NCBI RefSeq assembly: GCF_019443085.1
Contig: NZ_JAHZIL010000002.1
Span: forward strand, 1-64,000
Reading direction: 5' to 3'
DNA length: 64,000 nt
Source: Marinobacter sp. F4218
GTDB taxonomy: Bacteria > Pseudomonadota > Gammaproteobacteria > Pseudomonadales > Oleiphilaceae
The position numbers were made by a program, and so were the translations under genes. This document shows, piece by piece, positions 18,358-25,932 of the stretch (positions are counted from its first letter, which is position 1; the number at the start of each line of letters is the position of its first letter). Under the pieces are notes generated by a model. The model had not been told where the DNA came from and ran no database searches. It saw only the letters and a program-made list of their open reading frames with translations.

Positions 18358-18667
18358 TATTTAGCTTGCGCTGGCAGTCAACGGAAGCTGCGGGGTGGAG
18401 TTATACGAACTCGTTCGCAAAACTCCAGAAACCGTGCGAGAACGCAGTGTAAGTATCTGATATGGTTGAGCAGAGTTTGGGTTGTTTTGGAGTTATACGC
18501 CCCCCAGGGGCTGGAAAGACGCATGCTGGGGTGGGGGTATAACTCCGGCGGTAGCCGTGGGAATTCCTGTAATGCTTTGTTTTTATACAGGTTTTTCGTA
18601 CAGGAAAACTCGTTTTTTTGGAATTATACGAATGCGTGTTATACGAACGTGTTCGTTGAATACGCTG
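18358..18667 (+). promoter_or_regulatory. attI: attI region with palindromes; attI/cassette 1 junction at 18667
   Basis: No gene fits here. The crossover core G^TTAGC at 18667 pairs with the R'' box (GCTAAC) of cassette 1, so it marks the attI junction. Upstream are unusual palindromes: GGAGTT...AACTCC at 18397-18426 around CGAACTCGTTCG; a 58-nt inverted repeat at 18489-18546 (GGAGTTATAC...GTATAACTCC); and GTTATACGAAC-N2-GTTCG at 18400-18417 and 18638-18655. These may be integrase-binding repeats or operators. The promoter that would read the cassettes should also lie here but is not obvious. Confidence 0.7.
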
Positions 18668-18692
18668 TTAGCGTAGAAGAGAGTCGAGTCCA

Positions 18693-19358
18693 ATGCCGAA
18701 TACCGAGCCAGACATTACTCGAGCACACTGCAATGCTTGCGGTCAGGAAACCAAGCACTTGGTGATCGCGCGGCGAGAGGAATCGGATAGTGAGCCGGCT
18801 GATCCGAGTGATCCTCACGGTTTTCACGAGATAAGCTCTCGGACCACCTACTCGATGCTCGAGTGCTGTGGTTGTGAAAATATCTGTTTTCAAAAGGTAT
18901 TTGAATTTTCAGAGTGGCCAGAGCCCACCATCGATTATTATCCTCCAATTACTTCACGCCCTCTGCCCAAAGCTTGGCTTAGCCATCTGCCAGACGAAAT
19001 GGGAGACCTACTCTTGGAGGTCTACATTGCGCTGAGCTCTGACTGTCGTCGGCTTGCTCTGATGGGAGCAAGGACACTCGTAGATTTATACATGACGGAG
19101 AAGCTTGGTGATATTGGGGGGTTCGCTCAGAAACTAGGGCAACTCGAAGCGCAGGGTTTTGTTAGCAAGGTAAATAGAGAATATTTGGAAGCTGCGCTCG
19201 AAATCGGCCATGCTGCCGCCCACCGAGGTCACGAACCTAAAGCGGCAGAGGTTGAGCACGTGATGGATATTGTGGAGAACCTTCTCCAAAATTATGTCTT
19301 GGAGCATTCAGCTGCAACATTGAGGGCAACTACGCCATCGAGACGCAAATCAAGCTAA
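18693..19358 (+). CDS. Cassette 1: DUF4145 (HEPN-like) protein with N-terminal zinc ribbon
   Basis: 221 aa. CNACG near residue 13 and CCGCENICF near 57 form a zinc ribbon. The C-terminal half (RRLALMGARTLVDLYMTEKL, then LGQLEAQGFV and GHAAAHRGHEPKAAEVEH) matches the DUF4145 pattern, a HEPN-related all-helical domain found alone or joined to restriction enzymes. The cytoplasmic role is unknown; DUF4145 proteins recur near defence genes. Nearest gene to attI, so the one best placed for expression. Confidence 0.8.
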   Translation: MPNTEPDITRAHCNACGQETKHLVIARREESDSEPADPSDPHGFHEISSRTTYSMLECCGCENICFQKVFEFSEWPEPTIDYYPPITSRPLPKAWLSHLPDEMGDLLLEVYIALSSDCRRLALMGARTLVDLYMTEKLGDIGGFAQKLGQLEAQGFVSKVNREYLEAALEIGHAAAHRGHEPKAAEVEHVMDIVENLLQNYVLEHSAATLRATTPSRRKSS

Positions 19359-19410
19359 CAAATCGCGTAAGGCGGACGCGTGAGACGCGCCGCTTCGCTC
19401 GGCGTTATGG
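19353..19410 (+). other. attC: attC1
   Basis: R'' AGCTAAC, R' GTTATGG with core G at 19404; the arms GGCGGACGCGTGAGACGCGCCGC form the inner palindrome. It overlaps the cassette 1 stop codon. Confidence 0.88.
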
Positions 19411-19428
19411 TGTTACGAGATCTCAGTC

Positions 19429-19635
19429 ATGAGCTTTAAGAGAATTTCATCGTCTTCGCATCTCGTAATCCTTTTGATTAACGCTGTTTGCTTGGTTCTG
19501 GTTTGGGACGTGAGTGATGGTGCGGTTTCTTGGCGAGGGATCTTCGAACTGCATCAGGCGCAGTTGGTGGTGTTTGCTCTTGTTTTATTCACGATAGCCT
19601 GTGATTTAGCTTACGCCAGAGAGATTTTTCGGTAA
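19429..19635 (+). CDS. Cassette 2: small two-helix membrane protein
   Basis: 68 aa with hydrophobic segments at about 10-27 and 45-62, so probably a hairpin in the inner membrane. No family recognised. ATG 24 bp after the core. Confidence 0.65.
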   Translation: MSFKRISSSSHLVILLINAVCLVLVWDVSDGAVSWRGIFELHQAQLVVFALVLFTIACDLAYAREIFR

Positions 19636-19647
19636 CTATCTGATAAA

Positions 19648-19725
19648 CCATAACAAACGGCATCACAGCGACCGCTTTTCCGCCGCTTCGCGGCTCCAAA
19701 GCGGCGCATGTGCCGGGCGTTAGGC
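19648..19725 (+). other. attC: attC2
   Basis: R'' CCATAAC is the exact complement of cassette 2's own left core GTTATGG; R' GTTAGGC with core G at 19719. Inner arms CCGCTTTTCCGCC and GGCTCCAAAGCGG. Confidence 0.92.
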
Positions 19726-19736
19726 AATAAGAACCA

Positions 19737-20120
19737 ATGCATGATCAACCGGCCGCAATAAAAGATGAAAGCGCTGCTCACCCCATCGCAGCTTCTTGGA
19801 GACCAATTCTCTGCAAAGTGGTTGCTGCATTTGTGCAGGGTGATTATCGGTTGAGTCGTCCAATCACCGGGGTATCTCCAGTTGGCCCTGAGTTGGCTAC
19901 TCAAATTGAAGATTACATTGCGGAGTATGGCGAGACTCTCGTGGAACTGCCTGAAGAAACCTGGGAAACGTCATGCGCACAGTGGATGGGATCTCACTGG
20001 GATGTGTTGGTAGATTTGTATACCGAGGGTGAAGGTCCCAGTGACTTAGTGCTTACGGGGAAGGTGGAAGCAACCGATGGCATTGTACAGTTCCACGTAG
20101 GCTTGGTTTATGTTCCGTAA
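19737..20120 (+). CDS. Cassette 3: DUF7668-like protein
   Basis: 127 aa, soluble, no signal peptide. The pattern DYRLSRPITGVSPVGPELA, then WETSCAQWMGSHWDVLVDLYT and a closing beta strand resembles small proteins now grouped as DUF7668, common in cassettes and toxin-immunity lists. The assignment is from memory. Function unknown. Confidence 0.65.
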   Translation: MHDQPAAIKDESAAHPIAASWRPILCKVVAAFVQGDYRLSRPITGVSPVGPELATQIEDYIAEYGETLVELPEETWETSCAQWMGSHWDVLVDLYTEGEGPSDLVLTGKVEATDGIVQFHVGLVYVP

Positions 20121-20125
20121 ACTTT

Positions 20126-20192
20126 GCCTAACAAGCCACTGTTGCGGACTGCCGGTGCTGGGCACCGTCAGCCGCAAAGCTCAGCGTTAATT
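20126..20192 (+). other. attC: attC3
   Basis: R'' GCCTAAC complements the cassette's own left core GTTAGGC exactly; R' GTTAATT, core G at 20186. Inner palindrome around GGTGCTGGGCACC. Confidence 0.92.
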
Positions 20193-20213
20193 TCTAAAGG
20201 AGTAGCTCTCAGA

Positions 20214-20633
20214 ATGGAAGCACGGGAAGTATCCAATCAGGAAAATATCGACTCGAAGCGCCCTGGAGGCGTGGCACTCGCTGCAATTTGGCTGATGATT
20301 TCATCAGGTGCTAGTTTTGTAAGTGTATTGATGAGCGGCAATTTTTCGGGGCTGTCCATTGCGCTGATGGCTTTTTCTGTAATTGCTTTTCTAACGTCAT
20401 TTGCGGCTATAGCCCTCAAGAAATGGGCTTACTGGGTATTCTTAGCTCTCGTTGTTCTCTTGGGGCTCAACAACATATCCGATGTCATGCTTTGGGGTTT
20501 GGGTGTGTCGCCCGATCAAGAGTTTCAGATCTCTTTCATCACCTCAATCCTGATTCCGGTAGCGATAACGGCATACTTTTGCACACAATCTGTAAAGCAA
20601 GCTTTCGGCGTTGATTGGGGTGAATCAAATTAA
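20214..20633 (+). CDS. Cassette 4: four-helix membrane protein
   Basis: 139 aa with hydrophobic segments at about 20-40, 45-65, 70-92 and 110-130 and a soluble first 15 residues. ATG 20214 follows an AAAGGAG box and lies after the core; the frame is open back through attC3, but no start there has a ribosome site. Function unknown. Confidence 0.65.
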   Translation: MEAREVSNQENIDSKRPGGVALAAIWLMISSGASFVSVLMSGNFSGLSIALMAFSVIAFLTSFAAIALKKWAYWVFLALVVLLGLNNISDVMLWGLGVSPDQEFQISFITSILIPVAITAYFCTQSVKQAFGVDWGESN

Positions 20634-20702
20634 CAAGGCGCATCAGTACGTGGCCTGCGGCCACCGGACGGCTTCCAGCCGCCGCTGTGCTTTGCGTTAG
20701 CT
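20628..20702 (+). other. attC: attC4
   Basis: R'' AATTAAC complements own left core GTTAATT exactly; R' GTTAGCT, core G at 20696. The inner part (GTACGTGGCCTGCGGCCACCG) is nearly the same as in attC6 and attC26. Confidence 0.93.
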
Positions 20703-20726
20703 GTATGAAGGGAGACATCTTGAATC

Positions 20727-21251
20727 ATGGGTAGTACAGATGTTGTAGCTTGGTGGGGCGCGGTTATCGCCACCTTGGTCCTGCTCTGGGATGTCGTGAA
20801 ATGGCTAAATTCAGGCGCTAGTTTGAAAAGCCGAATCGTCCTGAATACTCACTATGATGATGGCGAGGTTATAAAGAGAGAGAAGACGGAACATGGTGAA
20901 ACCATCACTTACGAAAGCTACTGTCATATTGAGGTGGTAAACACTGGTTCGTTGCCGACTACTGTAATGGGAATACGTGCAACCCACTCAAAAAATAAGA
21001 GCGGCATGCAAATGAGCGTGACTCAGCAGGTTTTTACAGAGCACTTTGGTAAGAATTTGCCACATGTACTGGGGCCTGGCGAAGTTTGGAGTTGCAGATT
21101 GCCAATGGACCGATACTCCAACCTCTTTGAGCACGGAACACCAGAGGTACGCCTTAGCGTTTCTACAAAATCGAAGCCTTTGGTGATTCGAGCCAGCAAA
21201 TCAGCTAACAAGGCGCTGCAGCCGACCGCTGAAGCGGCGGCTGAGCTTTAG
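20727..21251 (+). CDS. Cassette 5: membrane-anchored protein with Ig-like domain
   Basis: 174 aa. One N-terminal transmembrane segment (about 8-26), then a beta-rich domain with the motif VEVVNTGSLPTTVMGI at about 69-83. Cassette 12 has the same architecture and motif. The last 14 codons, NKALQPTAEAAAEL, are encoded by attC5 itself. Function unknown. Confidence 0.65.
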   Translation: MGSTDVVAWWGAVIATLVLLWDVVKWLNSGASLKSRIVLNTHYDDGEVIKREKTEHGETITYESYCHIEVVNTGSLPTTVMGIRATHSKNKSGMQMSVTQQVFTEHFGKNLPHVLGPGEVWSCRLPMDRYSNLFEHGTPEVRLSVSTKSKPLVIRASKSANKALQPTAEAAAEL

Positions 21252-21259
21252 CGTTAAAT
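21203..21259 (+). other. attC: attC5
   Basis: R'' AGCTAAC complements own left core GTTAGCT exactly; R' GTTAAAT, core G at 21253. It is read through by the cassette 5 frame, which stops two bases before the core. Confidence 0.9.
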
Positions 21260-21278
21260 TCAGGGAGGAAAGGCAAGC

Positions 21279-21659
21279 ATGGAGAAAGTTGTCACAGGCC
21301 TGCTGGTGCTCGTCGGCATCATTCATCTCTTGCCCGTTTCCGGTGTTTTGGGTGCTGAGCGCCTTGCTGCCTTATACGGCCTTTCGCTGGGTGAGCCCAA
21401 CATTGAAATCCTAATGCGTCACCGGGCCATCCTGTTCGGGCTTCTTGGTCTGTTCTTGGTGTATGCAGCGTTCCAGCCATCGCTACAACTAATGGCAATC
21501 GTTGCGGGCCTTGTCAGCGTTGTGTCCTTCATCGCTATTGCGTGGTCGGTTGGCGGGTACAATGACGCCATTCGCAAGGTGGTCATCGCAGACATAATTG
21601 CCACCATCGCGCTCATTGCTGCTGGGGCAATCCATGTCGTCACCCGCAACCAAATTTAA
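21279..21659 (+). CDS. Cassette 6: four-helix membrane protein
   Basis: 126 aa, four hydrophobic segments, very few charges apart from EPNIEILMRHRAILFG in the first loop. Good GGAGGAAAG box before the ATG. I recall similar proteins of this length in other gammaproteobacterial integrons, but no function is known. Confidence 0.65.
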   Translation: MEKVVTGLLVLVGIIHLLPVSGVLGAERLAALYGLSLGEPNIEILMRHRAILFGLLGLFLVYAAFQPSLQLMAIVAGLVSVVSFIAIAWSVGGYNDAIRKVVIADIIATIALIAAGAIHVVTRNQI

Positions 21660-21728
21660 CAAGGCGCAGCAGTACGTGGCCTACGGCCACCGGACGGCTT
21701 TCAGCCGCCGCTGTGCTTGGCGTTAAAG
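21654..21728 (+). other. attC: attC6
   Basis: R'' ATTTAAC complements own left core GTTAAAT exactly; R' GTTAAAG, core G at 21722. Nearly the same inner sequence as attC4. Confidence 0.93.
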
Positions 21729-21733
21729 GCTCA

Positions 21734-22021
21734 ATGGAGTTGGCAGTGAGCAAGGAAGATCTTTCCCCAGAAGACCAAGCTTACTACAAGCGTTTTGAGG
21801 TCAAGCCGCTACGAGTATTGCTGTATCTTCTGGCAGTGGTTTACTTGGTATTTGTTTACGCGGTTGGTGGTTCCCAGTTCAGCGGAGGTTTTTTCAGCGG
21901 CGCGGTCGGAACCTTTGTTCTGATTCAGGGTATCGATCTCTCTCAAAGAAGATTGATCGTCATTGGCGGATTCCTGACAGCTGTGAGCGTCTTACAGACG
22001 ATATCTTTGGCGTTGTCGTGA
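21734..22021 (+). CDS. Cassette 7: small membrane protein
   Basis: 95 aa: a charged first 30 residues (SKEDLSPEDQAYYKRFEVKP) and two to three hydrophobic segments. ATG 21734 is the first start after the core at 21722; no strong ribosome site is seen. Function unknown. Confidence 0.6.
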   Translation: MELAVSKEDLSPEDQAYYKRFEVKPLRVLLYLLAVVYLVFVYAVGGSQFSGGFFSGAVGTFVLIQGIDLSQRRLIVIGGFLTAVSVLQTISLALS

Positions 22022-22044
22022 CTACCGAGAGCTGACTGAAAAGC

Positions 22045-22101
22045 CTTTAACAAATAGTTGTAGTACGTTTCGGGCCTGGCGGCCCTACACCGGACGCCCT
22101 A
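22045..22101 (+). other. attC: attC7, truncated (right half missing)
   Basis: R'' CCTTTAAC complements own left core GTTAAAGG, and the inner part follows attC9 and attC13 (CGGGCCTGGCGGCCC, CCGGACGCCCTA). It stops near 22101: the expected second arm and GTT core are missing, replaced by coding-like sequence of the next unit. Confidence 0.8.
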
Positions 22102-22503
22102 CATTTTTCCAAGTTTTTTAGCCGGCCTGACGTGTTCTCTTCGGGCAAAGGCTTTTCGGTAGACGCTGTAAAGAGCCGTTTGTTAAAAAGTGCCTGTCTT
22201 CAGGAGAGCGAATACGATGAATTTTGGAAAGAAGTGAAAGATTGTAGAGACAAATTTATTGCTCATAAGGATCTTGAGGAAAGTGAAATTTTCTTCCCCA
22301 GAATTGATATATGTAGGCTAATGGCCGAAGAGCTTCGGCTCATTTTCGAGGAGTGTATTGAAAGCTGGCGAAATGAGTCAGACAACTCTGATCTTCGGGG
22401 AATGAGCGAGTATTACCGTATCTATCCAAACCGGGTTTTCGAGGGTCAATGTCGTAATCACTTTCTCTTCGGAATAGAAACAGTACATCTAAATCTGAGT
22501 TAA
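22102..22503 (+). pseudogene. Cassette 8: N-terminally truncated HEPN/AbiU2-like gene
   Basis: From about 22102 the frame reads FSKFFSRPDVFSSGKGFSVD and continues to 22503 with no good start; GTG 22132 is the first possible codon. The motif CRDKFIAHKD is a typical R-x5-H element of HEPN proteins of the AbiU2 type, which include ribonuclease toxins and abortive-infection proteins. Because the frame enters directly from a broken attC7, the gene has lost its 5' part by a deletion. The C-terminal 120 codons remain open. Confidence 0.65.
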
Positions 22504-22555
22504 CAAGTTGCGTAAGGCGGACGGCCTTCAGCCGCCGCTTCGCTCAGCGTTATAT
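22498..22555 (+). other. attC: attC8
   Basis: R'' AGTTAAC, R' GTTATAT, core G at 22549. Inner palindrome GGCGGACGGCCTTCAGCCGCC, also seen in attC21. Confidence 0.9.
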
Positions 22556-22563
22556 TCCAAACC

Positions 22564-22893
22564 ATGCTGAAGTGTAAGGTCTGCAAGTCCAGATTGGACA
22601 AAGTTGGCAACGTGAGGCTGAATGCAGGGCCTTACGTCGGCAATCCTTTAGCGGCATTCCTGTGGACTGGGAGCACGAAAAGCCAGGTATCTCTTTTGTG
22701 TTTCTTGTTGGCTTTTGCCGCGGCCTTGGTCCTTCAAAATGCTTTGGGCATCTTGGCGATGCTGTTTTTTTTGGGTTATCACTTGCTTGTGATCAACGAC
22801 CCGAAACAGCTGTACAAATGCGCAAAATGCTCCCAAGTCTATGTCGGTGATAAGCTTTTTCAGTATCAACCGAACGACGATTTGTACTTGTAA
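22564..22893 (+). CDS. Cassette 9: zinc-ribbon membrane protein
   Basis: 109 aa. CKVC at the N-terminus and CAKC at about residue 91 would form a four-cysteine zinc site on the same side of the membrane, with two hydrophobic segments (about 43-75) between. Function unknown. Only 15 bp from core to ATG, so it may depend on upstream translation. Confidence 0.65.
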   Translation: MLKCKVCKSRLDKVGNVRLNAGPYVGNPLAAFLWTGSTKSQVSLLCFLLAFAAALVLQNALGILAMLFFLGYHLLVINDPKQLYKCAKCSQVYVGDKLFQYQPNDDLYL

Positions 22894-22978
22894 TAGAACA
22901 AGTGCATTAAGTCTGTTCCGGCCCGATGGGCCTCCACCGGACGCCCTAGTCGGGCGCCGCTTATGCAAAGCGTTAGTT
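22893..22978 (+). other. attC: attC9
   Basis: R'' ATAGAAC (imperfect), R' GTTAGTT, core G at 22972. Inner arms GGCCCGATGGGCC and CCGGACGCCCTAG belong with attC7 and attC13. Confidence 0.85.
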
Positions 22979-22993
22979 TTTAAGGAGTATGTC

Positions 22994-23356
22994 ATGAGGT
23001 TTTTGGTTCTGTTTTTGGGATGCGTATGGGCGTTTGGCGTGCAGGCAATCGAGGGAATCAAGGTAGATGACTTCAAAGCTGCCGCAATTGTCCATATTCA
23101 GAAGGAGTACCCGAACGTCGCTCCGGATGATCTGGTGTTTTACGATCTCGACATCTCAGTATTAGACAACGATCTTCAAAAAAGTCGTCTGCGGCTTGGT
23201 TTTGTTGATGAAAGTTCTCGTCACTCGACTGGGAGCTCTCCTTATGCGTATGACACATACATCGTTAATTTCAAACTTATTTCAGGAGATTTTGTGCGGG
23301 CGCACAAAGGGTTCTGGGGAGGCTTTGAGTCGGTTTCGGGTGATGCAATTAAGTGA
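22994..23356 (+). CDS. Cassette 10: secreted protein of unknown function
   Basis: 120 aa. Signal peptide at 1-18 (cleavage after VQA), then a charged domain with VDDFKAAAIVHIQKEYPNVAP and DTYIVNFKLISGDF. ATG 22994 has TAAGGAG 7 bp upstream and lies after the core. No family recognised. Confidence 0.65.
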   Translation: MRFLVLFLGCVWAFGVQAIEGIKVDDFKAAAIVHIQKEYPNVAPDDLVFYDLDISVLDNDLQKSRLRLGFVDESSRHSTGSSPYAYDTYIVNFKLISGDFVRAHKGFWGGFESVSGDAIK

Positions 23357-23369
23357 GCATCTGCAAAGA

Positions 23370-23453
23370 AACTAACAAGGCCAGGCACGCGACGCCCACT
23401 GCATTGTGGCTTCGCCTCCATTCCGTAGCCGCGCTTGCTGGCTGGCGTTAGAC
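23370..23453 (+). other. attC: attC10
   Basis: R'' AACTAAC complements own left core GTTAGTT exactly; R' GTTAGAC, core G at 23447. Confidence 0.92.
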
Positions 23454-23476
23454 CGAAGTGAACTGAAGGAGATCCG

Positions 23477-23881
23477 TTGTACAAAAGATTCGATTGGTCA
23501 TGGGCATGGCTTTTACTAGTTCTCCTCGCTGTCTTAATCTTCGAGCATGGCCTGGCCGAAGGCTTATGGAGGTTTTCCGGTTTTATATATGGCCTGTCGT
23601 TTCTTCAACTAGTTGCGCTGCTGGTTTTAGTTTTAATCGGCCGAAAAATTCAAAAGCGCCACATTGCTCTGCCTAGCTCGATCGTAATTTTTTGCAGTCT
23701 TCTTCTGGTGTTTATTGGCAAAACTGAGGTCGTTTTTAGGGTTTCGTTGTTTGGCGTATTGCTAGGCTCGATTCTGGGAGCTGGGTTTGCCTTCACCACC
23801 TCGAGGACTAGGGAAAGGATGAGCGTCGCGGAGCGTGAGATGAGTGCCAAACTTCGTAAATGGATTCGGAAAGAGAAGTAG
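23477..23881 (+). CDS. Cassette 11: membrane protein, TTG start
   Basis: 134 aa with four hydrophobic segments and a basic amphipathic C-terminal tail. The only start near a ribosome site is TTG 23477, 7 bp after AAGGAG. Function unknown. Confidence 0.6.
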   Translation: MYKRFDWSWAWLLLVLLAVLIFEHGLAEGLWRFSGFIYGLSFLQLVALLVLVLIGRKIQKRHIALPSSIVIFCSLLLVFIGKTEVVFRVSLFGVLLGSILGAGFAFTTSRTRERMSVAEREMSAKLRKWIRKEK

Positions 23882-23970
23882 GTCTAACCAAGCGGTCAAC
23901 CGGACGCCAAAAGCGTAGCGCTTTTGGTTCCCTCCGCTGCGCTCCGGCGCCGGTTACCTTAGCGTTATTT
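23882..23970 (+). other. attC: attC11
   Basis: R'' GTCTAAC complements own left core GTTAGAC exactly; R' GTTATTT, core G at 23964. Contains the palindrome CCAAAAGCGTAGCGCTTTTGG, strong for an attC tip. Confidence 0.92.
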
Positions 23971-23982
23971 TTTAGGTGACAC

Positions 23983-24528
23983 ATGGAAGCATCGTTAATT
24001 TTATCTTTGTTTTCTCTATTGATCGCGACATGCGGGTTTATATATTCCGCATACAATATTGAGAGAGATAAGGCCAAAGTAAAAGCTTGGGCGGAAGTTG
24101 TATCACACTCAAACTTTGACGAAAGCGGCACAAGGTTCAACGTATTTAAGGTGACCGTGGCTAATGTCGGTAGAAGACCAATTATAATTAAAGGTTTTAA
24201 AATTCAGGCAAAGGGTTTGAGCTTTGATATTCCAGCAAAAGATCCAGACTTTGACGTAATTTACGAGATCGGTCCAGATGGGGATAATAAAAAAGTTCTA
24301 GACTCGATAAGGCATGATTTTTCCAAAAATAATACTTGCGTTGCTTTAAAGGAAGGCGATTTTTTTGAAAACGAACTATCAGAGGAAAACTCTTACAATG
24401 ACATGATTGCCTTTATAGATGGGGAGCTCTATGAAGGCGAAATGGTTTATGTAGAAGACATTCAGGGGCGACTTTATATGATTGAAGATTGCAAGAATAA
24501 AATGTCACTTTTTTACAAAAAAACATAA
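23983..24528 (+). CDS. Cassette 12: membrane-anchored protein with Ig-like domain
   Basis: 181 aa, AT-rich codon use unlike its neighbours. One N-terminal transmembrane segment (about 5-24), then a beta-rich domain with VTVANVGRRPIIIKGFKI at 57-73, the same layout as cassette 5. The last third is acidic. Function unknown; the low GC suggests a recent distant source. Confidence 0.65.
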   Translation: MEASLILSLFSLLIATCGFIYSAYNIERDKAKVKAWAEVVSHSNFDESGTRFNVFKVTVANVGRRPIIIKGFKIQAKGLSFDIPAKDPDFDVIYEIGPDGDNKKVLDSIRHDFSKNNTCVALKEGDFFENELSEENSYNDMIAFIDGELYEGEMVYVEDIQGRLYMIEDCKNKMSLFYKKT

Positions 24529-24606
24529 CAATCGCAGGCATGGCGACGTCTTTTCCATTGCGGCTCCGCCTCCATTAAAAAGCTGCGCATGCTGCGGGCG
24601 TTAATT
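24523..24606 (+). other. attC: attC12
   Basis: R'' ACATAAC, R' GTTAATT, core G at 24600. Arms TTTTCCATTGCGGC and CCATTAAAAAGC resemble attC15. Confidence 0.9.
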
Positions 24607-24619
24607 GCCAAGGAAAGGT

Positions 24620-25036
24620 ATGACCATCGAGTTCAAAGTTAACCATCCCGTCACTGCCGATCAATTCATTGGCCTGCTTGAGAGCTCGACACTCGGGGAG
24701 CGCCGGCCTATGCAGGATCGCGCATGTCTTGAGGGGATGGTGGCAAACTCCAACCTGATCGTTAGCGCTTGGGATGGTTCGTTGCTGGTTGGTGTTGCCC
24801 GCAGCGTCACTGATTTCCACTATGCCTGCTACTTGTCTGATCTCGCAGTCCGCGAGGATTATCAGAGATCAGGGATAGGCAAACGATTACAGTTATTGAC
24901 CCAGTCACAGCTTGGGCCTCACTGCAAAGTCATACTGCTCGCTGCCCCAGCCGCCAGCACTTATTATGGTCGTCTGGGGTACGCGCATAATGAACGGTGC
25001 TGGCTTTTGGAGCCCGGAGTAACCATTGGCAATTAA
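24620..25036 (+). CDS. Cassette 13: GNAT family N-acetyltransferase
   Basis: 138 aa. A classical GNAT core: LVGVARSVTDFHYACYLSDL, then the acetyl-CoA loop VREDYQRSGIGKRL (Q/RxxGxG/A) at about 79-92 and PAASTYYGRLGYAHNERCW. Substrate unknown. ATG 24620 follows AAGGAAAGG. Confidence 0.85.
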   Translation: MTIEFKVNHPVTADQFIGLLESSTLGERRPMQDRACLEGMVANSNLIVSAWDGSLLVGVARSVTDFHYACYLSDLAVREDYQRSGIGKRLQLLTQSQLGPHCKVILLAAPAASTYYGRLGYAHNERCWLLEPGVTIGN

Positions 25037-25117
25037 CAAGGTATTGCAGTTCGTTCCGGGCCTATGGCCCTCCACCTGACGCCCCTAGCGGGGCGCCGCT
25101 GAATAACGGCGTTAGGT
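25031..25117 (+). other. attC: attC13
   Basis: R'' AATTAAC complements own left core GTTAATT exactly; R' GTTAGGT, core G at 25111. Belongs with attC7 and attC9. Confidence 0.93.
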
Positions 25118-25122
25118 AAATT

Positions 25123-25842
25123 ATGGATATTATTAATCAACTAATTCGTTATGTATTATCGATAAGTCTGATGGTTCCTATGCTAGGAGCCGCGGTAGTT
25201 GTCGCTCCAATTTCCTTAGATCGCAGTTGGCGAATTATTCGTAGCTGGAGTCAAACAACGATGAAGATATTTGGGGTCGTAGTCGAAGTTAAATTTGAGA
25301 ACGGTCAGTCTCAGCTCGAGGAAGGTGGAGTTATAGTTGTCCTCAATCAACAAAGCTTAATTGTCCCAACGGCTATTTCCTCAAGATGTGATAAGCGGCT
25401 GATGAGTATTTGGAATATCGAATACGCGCTTATTCCATTCTTAGGTTGGGCGACAAGCTTGATGGGGTGGGTCATTGTTCGGCAATGGCCCAAACAATCA
25501 AAGAGACAACTACGCAAGGCTGCTCTTTACGCAAAAAACGGTGGTTTAATTCTGATATCGGCAGAGGGAATGCGGAGTATTGATGGAGAACTGATGCCTT
25601 ATAAAAAAGGTGCGGCGGTTCTGCCGATTGAGTCGCAGGCTCTTATTCATCCTCTTTACATTGCTGGTGCTAGGCATTGCCTTCCGGTAGGTGAATGGAG
25701 GATTCGGCCTGGAACAATTGTTCTTCATTACTTAGAGCCTATTCCAACGAAGGGGCTCACCTATGACGATCGAAATTCTTTGCTAGAGAAGCTTCGAGTG
25801 GTAGCAGAGGTTGAACATGCTCAATGTAAACAAGCCAATTAA
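25123..25842 (+). CDS. Cassette 14: PlsC-like acyltransferase lacking HxxxxD
   Basis: 239 aa. N-terminal membrane segment, then the lysophosphatidate acyltransferase layout. Block III is clear (AEGMRSIDGELMPYKKGA, E148-S152), and the late block with PLYIAGARHCLP is present. Block I, normally NHxSxxD, reads NQQSLIVP at 75-82: the catalytic histidine is Q76 and the aspartate V81. It probably binds membrane lipid or acyl substrate but should not transfer acyl groups by the known mechanism. The start is only 12 bp after the core; no strong ribosome site is seen. Confidence 0.8.
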   Translation: MDIINQLIRYVLSISLMVPMLGAAVVVAPISLDRSWRIIRSWSQTTMKIFGVVVEVKFENGQSQLEEGGVIVVLNQQSLIVPTAISSRCDKRLMSIWNIEYALIPFLGWATSLMGWVIVRQWPKQSKRQLRKAALYAKNGGLILISAEGMRSIDGELMPYKKGAAVLPIESQALIHPLYIAGARHCLPVGEWRIRPGTIVLHYLEPIPTKGLTYDDRNSLLEKLRVVAEVEHAQCKQAN

Positions 25843-25848
25843 TCGTCC

Positions 25849-25929
25849 ACCTAACAAGGCCAGTCATGCTCGCCCACAAAGAAACGTGGGCTGGACTCGT
25901 TTCACTCGCCCATGCTGGCGGCGTTACAC
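25849..25929 (+). other. attC: attC14
   Basis: R'' ACCTAAC complements own left core GTTAGGT exactly; R' GTTACAC, core G at 25923. Confidence 0.92.
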
Positions 25930-25932
25930 CGC

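Noticed and set aside
18489..18546. 58-nt inverted repeat resembling an attC by size
   Set aside because: Its outer arms read GTTATAC...GTATAAC, that is GTT outside left and AAC outside right, the reverse of attC (RYYYAAC...GTTRRRY), and it is upstream of the first cassette core.
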